A DNA stretch of 18,822 nt from assembly GCF_000949455.1 (NCBI RefSeq), contig NZ_JXXK01000045.1, positions 1 through 18,822 of the forward strand, given 5' to 3'. The notes beneath the pieces were generated by a model. That model searched no databases and had not been told where the DNA came from. It saw only the letters and a list, made by a program, of their open reading frames with translations. The position numbers and the translations under genes are program-made. Below, piece by piece: positions 13,688 through 18,822 of the stretch (within the stretch, counting starts at the first letter, position 1; the number at the start of each line of letters is the position of its first letter). Origin of the DNA: Ruthenibacterium lactatiformans (GTDB taxonomy: Bacteria > Bacillota > Clostridia > Oscillospirales > Ruminococcaceae).

Positions 13688-14554
13688 TTACTTCGTTTTT
13701 CTGCGCAGCTTCTTTTCCACCAGCTTCGCCGCGCCGTTGATGCACAGCACCAGGAGCATCAGGATGGCCGCGATGGCGAAGCCCACGTCGAACTCGCCGC
13801 GTTCGCTCACATACATGTACAGCGCCACGCTGAGGGTGCCGCCGCTGCGCGTGAAGGCCGAAAAGATATTGTTTGCCACAACGGTCCCCACGCCCGCCGT
13901 AAACAGCAGCGCGGCGCTTTCGCCCACGATACGGCCGATGGACAAAATGCAGCCTGTTACAATGCCGTCCACCGAGGAAGGCAGAATGATGGTGCGTATC
14001 ATGTACCATTTTGTCGCACCCAGGCCAAGCGCGCCCTCGCGGTAGCTCTGGGGTACGGTCTTCAGGGATTCCTGCGTGGTGCGGATGATGGTGGGGAGGA
14101 TCATGATGACCAGCGTGCACCCGCCCGAGAGAAGGCTCGTCTGAAAGCCCAGCATCTGCGCGAAGAACAGCATGCCCACAAGGCCGTAGATAATGGACGG
14201 GATGCCCGCCAGGGTCTCGGTGGCGAATTCAACGATGCGGATGAACGTTTTATTGGAGGCATATTCCGTCAGGTACACTGCCGCGCCCACGCCCAGCGGC
14301 AGCGCGATGAGCAGGGTGAACAGGATGATATACAATGTGTTCAGGATGTTTGGCAGAATGCCGATGGTATCCTTGAGCACACTGGGCGCCGTGGAGAGCA
14401 GCTGTCCGGTGATATGCGGCAGACCGCGCACAAAGATATAGCCGATGAGCACCACCAGCAGCGCCACGGTGAGGAAAGCGCTCAGATATACCACTGTTTT
14501 GAAAAAGATATCGTATGCGCGGCGGCGGCCGCTGCGCCTGTCTTGTCCGTTCAT
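13688..14554 (-). CDS. pstA: Phosphate ABC transporter permease PstA
   Basis: This 288-residue inner-membrane permease has six hydrophobic segments, starting with VVYLSAFLTVALLVVLIGYIFVRGLP. The family pattern LPLGVGAAVYLTEYA and the binding-protein-dependent transport loop EGALGLGATKWYMIRTIILPSSVDGIVTG (the EAA loop, which contacts PstB) are both present. It pairs with PstC to form the phosphate channel. The start overlaps the pstC stop by 4 nt (ATGA at 14551-14554), so translation is coupled. Confidence 0.96.
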   Translation of the reverse strand: MNGQDRRSGRRRAYDIFFKTVVYLSAFLTVALLVVLIGYIFVRGLPHITGQLLSTAPSVLKDTIGILPNILNTLYIILFTLLIALPLGVGAAVYLTEYASNKTFIRIVEFATETLAGIPSIIYGLVGMLFFAQMLGFQTSLLSGGCTLVIMILPTIIRTTQESLKTVPQSYREGALGLGATKWYMIRTIILPSSVDGIVTGCILSIGRIVGESAALLFTAGVGTVVANNIFSAFTRSGGTLSVALYMYVSERGEFDVGFAIAAILMLLVLCINGAAKLVEKKLRRKTK

Positions 14555-15468
14555 GGTTTCTCCCCTTTCTTCAGGAAGAAGTTCAGCAGGCTGTTGATGA
14601 GCATGATAAAGCAGAACAGCACCAGCGCGATGCTGAACAGCGCCTGCTTCTGCAGGCCGCTGGCATAGCTCATCTCCTTGGCGACGGCCGTCGTCAGGAA
14701 GGTGACGCTCTTGAACAGGCCCGGCATATTGGCCACGTTGCCCGCCACCATCATCACGGCCATGGCCTCGCCGATGGCGCGGCCGATGCCCAGCACGATG
14801 CCTGCCACGATGCCGCTTTTGGCCGCCGGGATGCTCACCTTGAAGATCGTTTCGATCTTCGTCGCGCCCAGCGCCAGGCTCGCCTCCTCATACTCGGGCG
14901 GCACGGCGTTCAGCGCCGTTTCGCTCACCGAGATGATGGACGGCAGAATCATGATGGCAAGCACCAGAATGGCCGCGAACAGGCAGGTGCCGTTTTTCAA
15001 ATGGAACAGCTCCATCACAGCCGGCACCAGCACCATCATGCCGATGAGGCCGTACACCACGCTGGGTATGCCCGCCAGCAGCTCCACCGCCGGGCGCACG
15101 ACCGACGCGACCCGTCGGCTGGCCACCTTGGAAAGGAACACCGCCGTCAGCAGGCCCACGGGCACGCCGATGACGATGGCTCCCAGCGTGCCCCAGATGC
15201 TGGTGAGGATGAACGGCAGAATACCGAATTTCGGCTCGGCGGCAGTAGACTTCCATTCGGTGCCGAACAGGAAGTCGAGCAGGCCGATCTCCCGGATGGC
15301 CGGCAGGCCGGAGACGACCATATATACGGTGATGAGCGCTACGGCGGCAATGGCCGCCGCGCCGCAGACAAAGAACACCGCGTTCATGATTTTTTCGATC
15401 GTTTTTTTCAGCGCGCGCCGGCGCCTGCGTTTGCTCTCGATGCTGTTGTCCAGTGTTGTTTCTTTCAT
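14551..15468 (-). CDS. pstC: Phosphate ABC transporter permease PstC
   Basis: This permease of about 305 residues has a basic N-terminus (KRRRRRALKKTIEKIMN), six membrane segments, the PstC pattern FLFGTEWKSTAAEPKFGILPFILTSIWGT, PVGLLTAVFLSKVA, and the EAA loop EEASLALGATKIETIFKVSIPAAKSGIVAGIVLGIGRAIGEAMAV. I chose the ATG at 15468, 9 nt after AAGGG. A TTG two codons earlier is possible but lies closer to the RBS. It follows pstS after a GC-rich hairpin. Confidence 0.95.
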   Translation of the reverse strand: MKETTLDNSIESKRRRRRALKKTIEKIMNAVFFVCGAAAIAAVALITVYMVVSGLPAIREIGLLDFLFGTEWKSTAAEPKFGILPFILTSIWGTLGAIVIGVPVGLLTAVFLSKVASRRVASVVRPAVELLAGIPSVVYGLIGMMVLVPAVMELFHLKNGTCLFAAILVLAIMILPSIISVSETALNAVPPEYEEASLALGATKIETIFKVSIPAAKSGIVAGIVLGIGRAIGEAMAVMMVAGNVANMPGLFKSVTFLTTAVAKEMSYASGLQKQALFSIALVLFCFIMLINSLLNFFLKKGEKP

Positions 15469-15511
15469 ATCCAAAACCCTTTTCGCATCTTCAATGAATC
15501 ATAGCCGGAAA

Positions 15512-15534
15512 GAGCCGGCGCCCCGCGCCGGCTC
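15512..15534 (-). promoter_or_regulatory. Intercistronic hairpin between pstS and pstC
   Basis: GAGCCGGCG and CGCCGGCTC form a perfect 9-bp stem with a 5-nt loop, just after the pstS stop. On the transcribed strand it is followed only by TTTCC, so it is a weak terminator or an mRNA-stabilising structure. Such hairpins commonly keep the binding protein in excess over the permeases. Confidence 0.7.
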
Positions 15535-15556
15535 CCCCGCTTTGTTCGGATGTGGA

Positions 15557-16450
15557 TTATTTCGCAACAGGCACGGCGCCCGCGTTCACGATCAGCTCGC
15601 TGGCGGCGTCGCTGGTGGCGAACTCGATGAACGCCTGCGCGGCCTCGCTCAGCTCTGCGCCGTCCTTCGTAACGAACACGAACGGACGCTGAATTTTGTA
15701 AGTGCCGTCCTGCACGGTCGCCTCGCTGGCGGCCACACCCTCGACGGTAACGGCCTTCACGGTGTCGTCAACCGCAGACAGGGACGCGTAGCCGAAAGCG
15801 TTGGGGTTTGCTGCAACGCCCGCGATGACGGCGCCGGTGGAGGTGAGCTCCTGGTCGTATTTGCAGGCGTCCTTCACGTCCACAATGCTTTCAAAGCCGT
15901 CGCGCGTGCCGGAACCGGCCTCGCGGCCCACAAGTACAACCGGCATGTCCGGGCCGCCCACTTCGCTCCAGTTGGTGATCTCGCCGGTGGCCAGGCCTTT
16001 GATCTGCTCCAGGGTCAGGTCTTCCACCGTGTTCTCGCTGTTCACAATGATGGCGATGCCGTCAAGTGCGAACGTGGTGGCGGTCAGGCCGCCTGCGGCC
16101 TCATCGTCCTTCAGCGCACGGCTGGAAAGGCCGATGTCCAGCGTTCCCTCGGCCGCGCCGGTAATGCCCGCGCCGGAGCCCGTGGGGTCGTAGGTGACGT
16201 CCACGCCGCTGTTTTCCGCCATGAACGCCTCAATGAACGCGCCGACAACCTTTTCAACCGAGGTGGAACCGCCCGTGGTCACCTTGCCGGACAGCGTGCT
16301 GGCGGCAGGCGCGCTGGAAGCAGGCGTGCCGCCGGACGCGCCTGCGGGTTCGCTGGAGGCAGCGGCCGGGGTGGATGAGCCGGTGCCGCCGCATGCGGCG
16401 AGGCTCAGCATCATAATGCCGGCCAAAACAATCGCAAAAATCTTTTTCAT
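15557..16450 (-). CDS. pstS: Phosphate-binding lipoprotein PstS
   Basis: This 297-residue substrate-binding lipoprotein has a signal peptide with lipobox LAAC (lipid-modified C20), then a Ser/Ala/Pro-rich linker to about 53. The mature PstS fold follows: GGSTSVEKVVGAFIEAF, YDPTGSGAGI, the SSRALKDDE loop, LDGIAIIVN and GREAGSGTRDGFESIV, which carry the phosphate-contacting Ser/Thr/Arg/Asp residues. It captures phosphate outside the membrane and delivers it to PstCA. The ATG at 16450 has AAAGGAG 9-10 nt upstream. It is first in the operon and preceded by Pho boxes. Confidence 0.96.
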   Translation of the reverse strand: MKKIFAIVLAGIMMLSLAACGGTGSSTPAAASSEPAGASGGTPASSAPAASTLSGKVTTGGSTSVEKVVGAFIEAFMAENSGVDVTYDPTGSGAGITGAAEGTLDIGLSSRALKDDEAAGGLTATTFALDGIAIIVNSENTVEDLTLEQIKGLATGEITNWSEVGGPDMPVVLVGREAGSGTRDGFESIVDVKDACKYDQELTSTGAVIAGVAANPNAFGYASLSAVDDTVKAVTVEGVAASEATVQDGTYKIQRPFVFVTKDGAELSEAAQAFIEFATSDAASELIVNAGAVPVAK

Positions 16451-16507
16451 CGTTTTTTACTCCTTTGCCTTGTTCGCAAATCTTTTCTTTCCCTTTGGGA
16501 CACCCTT

Positions 16508-16536
16508 ATTTTACAATTCCTTCCTCCGCCGTAAAA
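16508..16536 (-). promoter_or_regulatory. Core promoter of the pst operon
   Basis: On the minus strand, TTTTAC (16536-16531), a 17-bp spacer and TAAAAT (16513-16508). The -35 is weak, as expected for a promoter that depends on an activator bound just upstream. Confidence 0.55.
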
Positions 16537-16545
16537 CCAAGGGAA

Positions 16546-16573
16546 TGTATCGTGTTTGTAAAGCGTTTGTAAA
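16546..16573 (-). promoter_or_regulatory. Pho box (PhoP binding site) upstream of pstS
   Basis: On the minus strand, three hexamers TTTACA, TTTACA and GATACA are spaced every 11 bp (16573-16568, 16562-16557, 16551-16546). Direct TT(A/T)ACA-type repeats with 5-bp gaps are the known binding pattern of PhoP in Gram-positive bacteria. The box ends about 10 bp upstream of the -35, a fitting place for activation by the regulator encoded downstream. Confidence 0.8.
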
Positions 16574-16606
16574 CCGCCTGCCGGGCGTGCCGGGGGCGCG
16601 GGCCGG

Positions 16607-16623
16607 TTTACACGGGCTTTACA
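16607..16623 (+). promoter_or_regulatory. Second Pho-box-like pair in opposite orientation
   Basis: TTTACA-cgggc-TTTACA on the plus strand is again an 11-bp direct repeat, about 34 bp upstream of the first box but reversed. It could extend PhoP occupancy at pstS or serve an unseen plus-strand start. Confidence 0.5.
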
Positions 16624-16657
16624 CGGCGCGCCGTTTCCCAGCGGCGGCCTTACCCGC

Positions 16658-16694
16658 AAAAAAGCGCGGCCGGAGCCTTTCGCCCCGGCCGCGC
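16658..16694 (-). terminator. Rho-independent terminator of tcdA
   Basis: On the minus strand, a perfect 10-bp GCGCGGCCGG / CCGGCCGCGC stem with an 11-nt loop containing GGCGAAAGG is followed by TTTTTT. It starts 10 nt after the tcdA stop codon. Confidence 0.9.
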
Positions 16695-16703
16695 CGCCTC
16701 GCT

Positions 16704-17429
16704 TTATTCTTCTGCAATGCCCGCGATGATCTTTACCGCCTCGCCCGCCAAAATCATGCCCGCCACGCCGGGCACCCAGCTCACGCTGCCGGGCGCGGGG
16801 CGGCCCGCGGTGCCCTTTGTTTCTCCGCCCGGACGGGGCGTCAGCGCGGGCGCGGTGCTGCACACCACGCGCAGGCGCTCCACGCCGCGCCGCCGCAGTT
16901 CCCGGCGCAGCACCCGGGCCAGCGGGTCGTTCTGCGTTTTATAAAGGTCCGTCACAACAAATTTTGTCGCATCCAGACGGTTGCCGCACCCCATGGCGCT
17001 GACGATGGGCACGCCGGCCTGTGCGGCGCGGGCGATCAGCTCGATCTTCGCGCTGACGGTGTCGATGGCGTCCACGATGCAGTCGTATTCGGAAAGGCTG
17101 TATTTCGGCGCGTCCTCCACAGTGTAAAACACGGGCATGCAGGTCACTCTTGCCTGCGGGTTGATGTCCCGGATGCGCGCCGCCATTACGTCCACCTTAT
17201 ATTGCCCCAGGGTAGCGTGGGTGGCTGCGATCTGCCGGTTGATGTTGGAGAGCGCCACCGTGTCGCTGTCGAACAGCGTAAGGCTTCCCACGCCCGCGCG
17301 GGCCAGAGCCTCGGCGGCATGCCCGCCTACACCGCCCACGCCGAACACCGCCGCGTGCGCGCCCGCCAGACGCTCCAGGGCCTGCGGCCCCAGCAGCAGC
17401 TCGCTGCGTCTGAATTCTTCCCGCATCAT
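16704..17429 (-). CDS. tcdA: tRNA threonylcarbamoyladenosine dehydratase (ThiF/E1-like)
   Basis: This 241-residue cytoplasmic enzyme of the ThiF/MoeB/HesA superfamily has the nucleotide-binding loop VFGVGGVGGHAAEALARAGVG (about 28-48), the acidic DSDTVALSNINRQ loop, DAIDTVSAKIELI, and the TcdA-type MGCGNRLDATKFVVTDLYKTQNDPLARVLRRELRRRGV. TcdA uses ATP to cyclise t6A at position 37 of ANN-decoding tRNAs to the hydantoin form. The C-terminal GSVSWVPGVAGMILAGEAVKIIAGI fits this subfamily. I chose the ATG at 17429 (followed directly by a second ATG at 17426) because AAGGAAGGG lies just upstream. A longer frame runs through the promoter and is rejected. It is a single-gene unit with its own promoter and terminator. 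Confidence 0.92.
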   Translation of the reverse strand: MMREEFRRSELLLGPQALERLAGAHAAVFGVGGVGGHAAEALARAGVGSLTLFDSDTVALSNINRQIAATHATLGQYKVDVMAARIRDINPQARVTCMPVFYTVEDAPKYSLSEYDCIVDAIDTVSAKIELIARAAQAGVPIVSAMGCGNRLDATKFVVTDLYKTQNDPLARVLRRELRRRGVERLRVVCSTAPALTPRPGGETKGTAGRPAPGSVSWVPGVAGMILAGEAVKIIAGIAEE

Positions 17430-17462
17430 TTTCCCTTCCTTTTGCACAAACCTTTGAAATTT

Positions 17463-17492
17463 AGTATAGCCTAAAGCCGTATGCGCCGTCAA
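17463..17492 (-). promoter_or_regulatory. Sigma-A type promoter of tcdA
   Basis: On the minus strand, TTGACG (17492-17487), an 18-bp spacer and TATACT (17468-17463). Transcription would start near 17456, leaving a short leader with the RBS. Confidence 0.75.
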
Positions 17493-17566
17493 TCTTACGT
17501 TTTGCAGGACCCTTTTTGAGGAAAGCGTTGCCGGGATATACCTTCGGCGGTTTCTACAAAAACACG

Positions 17567-17595
17567 TTGATATAGCAGGGGCCCTGTGCTATAAT
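17567..17595 (+). promoter_or_regulatory. Orphan consensus promoter pointing into the accessory region
   Basis: TTGATA (17567-17572), a 17-bp spacer and TATAAT (17590-17595) are near consensus. No plus-strand gene follows: it faces the 3' end of the convergent gene at 17619-18062. It would make antisense RNA, or it belonged to a gene displaced when the accessory segment entered. Confidence 0.65.
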
Positions 17596-17618
17596 CGGCT
17601 CAACAAATCTGCTTTTGC

Positions 17619-18062
17619 CTATTCTTTAATGCGCCATCTCAATACGTTTGACACAATGTATGTATCTGCTGGCTCTTGAATCGTACTTCCAATTTCAGCA
17701 GCATCAAAGCAACTATTATCAGACCACACAATTACACGATGGGGTTTGCCGGGCAGCAAATTATCATGAAAAGCCAAATATGCTTCTAAAATATTACATA
17801 GGTAATTGTCCTGCCATCCAATCAGGTGTAGTTGGCGCAAACCGATAAATTGGAGCTCTATGGTTTTGGGTTCCCATTGACGTTGAAATACGACGGATAA
17901 AACACGCTCTTCCGGGCCGCCAAAATGCATTGCGCTTTTATCATCAACAAATGCGCCGCTTTGAAAGTTGAGAGATACGATACAGGCGTCATGAAAATCA
18001 CCATAAGCGGACATCAGCTGTTCAATGTCCTTTTGCGTTTCGGCACTCTGCCAGTTCTCCAT
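17619..18062 (-). CDS. Hypothetical protein, possible immunity-type protein
   Basis: I do not recognise the family of this 147-residue protein. It is soluble, with no signal peptide or membrane segment, rich in aromatic and acidic residues, and opens MENWQSAETQKDIEQLMSAY, then GDFHDACIVSLNF. The H-D-A start of a beta strand, followed by alternating strands (VLSVVFQRQWEPKTIELQFIGLRQLHLIGW), is a build seen in small immunity-type proteins of polymorphic toxin loci. That is a resemblance only. The ATG at 18062 has GAAGGTGA a few nt upstream. It lies about 60 nt after the stub of a truncated gene on the same strand (18122-18205), so the two may once have been a toxin-immunity pair. Its GC content is clearly lower than that of the genes to the left, suggesting horizontal acquisition. 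Confidence 0.75.
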   Translation of the reverse strand: MENWQSAETQKDIEQLMSAYGDFHDACIVSLNFQSGAFVDDKSAMHFGGPEERVLSVVFQRQWEPKTIELQFIGLRQLHLIGWQDNYLCNILEAYLAFHDNLLPGKPHRVIVWSDNSCFDAAEIGSTIQEPADTYIVSNVLRWRIKE

Positions 18063-18121
18063 TTTATCACCTTCATAAACGGAGATTTGAATTCCTCAAA
18101 ATCATAGGCATTCGCCGCTGA

Positions 18122-18205
18122 TTATAGGGCGTTAATGAAGTCCTCTGAAACCGCCCCAAACAAAGGATTTTTCGCAATCTGCTCACCGAATCCCTTTATT
18201 AAATG
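18122..18205 (-). pseudogene. 3' stub of a truncated gene
   Basis: On the minus strand, 27 codons read HLIKGFGEQIAKNPLFG, then AVSEDFINAL and TAA. This is protein-like, in the same direction as the 147-residue gene and ends 60 nt before it. Upstream the frame meets a stop at 18206-18208, exactly where a different, plus-strand frame begins. I read this as the C-terminus of a gene whose body was removed when the mobile element at the right inserted. The original product cannot be named. Confidence 0.5.
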
Positions 18206-18271
18206 TTACACCGTTTCTACAACGCCCGCGCAGCTCATAAGGGCAAAAGCAAGGGCAAGAAAAACCCATAA
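18203..18271 (+). other. Short basic ORF or gene tail at the junction
   Basis: ATG at 18203 reads MLHRFYNARAAHKGKSKGKK, then NP and stop. There is no good RBS. The strongly basic end resembles the C-terminal tail of a DNA-binding mobile-element protein, so it may be a leftover from recombination rather than a gene. The stretch 18272-18356 holds only the leader of tnpV. Confidence 0.3.
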
Positions 18272-18356
18272 CAGGATATAACAAGGTGTGGCAATCGGGA
18301 GCCTGTGACATATGTGCGAATACATCAACGGAACTATTATACAGGAGGATTTCACA

Positions 18357-18734
18357 ATGGAAAAGACCATTTATAACGAAAGCAACGGTTTATGGTACGA
18401 ACTGCAGGGCGATTACTACATTCCATGCTTGACAGTACCAGCCGAAGAAGAAAAACCTATTGGCATTTGGGGGCAGCGGCATCTGCGGCACATAAAGCAG
18501 GAGCGAAAAGCTCTTTACACGGAACTGCTGACCAGCGGCAGGCTGAATACATACCTTGCCGACATCAACGAACAGGCAGCGGAACAAATGCTCCTGCTGA
18601 CAGAGCAAATGGCCGAACGTGAGGGGGTCACCGAACAGCTCAAAGCGCAGGATCAGATGCAATGGGTGCAGCGGATGAATAACATCCGTGACAGGGCAAC
18701 AGAGATCGTTAATCATGATCTGATCTACATATAA
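18357..18734 (+). CDS. tnpV: Transposon-encoded protein TnpV
   Basis: This 125-residue protein matches the TnpV family of Tn4451/Tn4453-like and other mobilisable elements of gut Firmicutes. The start MEKTIYNESNGLWYELQGDY, then YIPCL, EEEKPIGIWGQRHLRHIKQ, LYTELLTSGRLNTYLADINEQA, VTEQLKAQDQMQWVQRMNNIRDRATEIVNHDLIYI, is the usual full length. Its biochemical role is not well established; in the named elements it sits near the large serine recombinase TnpX. The ATG at 18357 follows AGGAGG with 8 nt spacing. A longer frame from 18312 lacks an RBS. No recombinase gene is in the window, so the element must continue to the right or this is a remnant. Confidence 0.9.
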   Translation: MEKTIYNESNGLWYELQGDYYIPCLTVPAEEEKPIGIWGQRHLRHIKQERKALYTELLTSGRLNTYLADINEQAAEQMLLLTEQMAEREGVTEQLKAQDQMQWVQRMNNIRDRATEIVNHDLIYI

Positions 18735-18750
18735 GGTAAAGGTATCGGGC

Positions 18751-18770
18751 GGCGGGGAGCAATCCCCGCC
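18751..18770 (+). terminator. Hairpin after tnpV
   Basis: GGCGGGG-AGCAAT-CCCCGCC forms a perfect 7-bp stem (8 bp counting an A-T closure) shortly after the tnpV stop. It is followed by ACTCTTATCTCTTTT rather than a clean T-run, so it is a probable but imperfect terminator. A TTGACA at 18784-18789 may start a promoter that runs off the window. Confidence 0.5.
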
Positions 18771-18822
18771 ACTCTTATCTCTTTTGACAAATAATTGTAC
18801 GGCTTATTCAGAAGTAGATAGT

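Noticed and set aside
17430..17492. N-terminal extension of tcdA starting MTAHTALGYTK
   Set aside because: It would place the start inside the -35/-10 promoter and lacks an RBS. The ATG at 17429 has one.
18312..18356. N-terminal extension of tnpV starting MCEYINGTIIQ
   Set aside because: The AGGAGG at 18343-18348 serves the ATG at 18357, where the family homology begins.

Overview
The window looks like chromosome from a high-GC member of the Firmicutes, probably a gut Clostridia/Oscillospiraceae-type bacterium. The evidence is a Gram-positive style pst-pho locus with a lipoprotein PstS, strong AGGAGG-type ribosome binding sites, sigma-A-like promoters, a BlaI/BlaR1-type locus, an ECF sigma/DUF4179 pair and a TnpV gene typical of mobile elements in gut Firmicutes. 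The genus is an inference only.

Left part (1-3400): a tandem repeat array (locus 1), then nnrD (NAD(P)HX dehydratase), a Bax-inhibitor-1 family membrane protein, a large hairpin terminator, a second tandem array (locus 2) and a convergent flavodoxin-like gene. The last unit of locus 2 supplies the C-terminus and stop codon of that flavodoxin. Next comes an apparent operon (3520-6784): a BlaI-type repressor with two palindromic operator candidates, an M56 (BlaR1-like) membrane protease fused to an M23 peptidase, and a secreted coiled-coil M23 peptidase. This looks like a cell-wall sensing and remodelling unit. Convergent to it is an ECF sigma factor translationally coupled to a DUF4179 membrane protein (likely its anti-sigma or sensor), preceded by an ECF-like promoter.

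Middle part (8690-9320): an intergenic stretch with a dispersed 37-bp element, GC hairpins, and a compact unit of extended -10 promoter, RBS-like site and strong terminator that holds no conventional ORF. It may be a small RNA or a small membrane-peptide gene.

Right-centre (9324-16700): all on the minus strand, pstS-pstC-pstA-pstB-phoU, a third tandem array (locus 3), then a PhoP-type response regulator and a PhoR-type kinase. This is a complete phosphate uptake and signalling cluster. An 11-bp-period Pho box lies in front of pstS, with a second one in opposite orientation nearby. tcdA (a ThiF-like tRNA t6A dehydratase) follows with its own promoter and terminator.

Right end (about 17600-18822): visibly more AT-rich, accessory sequence. 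It holds an orphan small gene that could be an immunity protein, the stub of a truncated gene, a sharp junction near 18203, and tnpV of a mobile element that continues past the window.

The most unusual feature is that the three tandem arrays (1-505, 2541-2884, 11785-12124) share a head and tail core but have different periods (46+70, 72 and 82 bp), different intervening sequence and different orientation. They appear to be one family of locally amplified intergenic repeats that I do not recognise from any described class.
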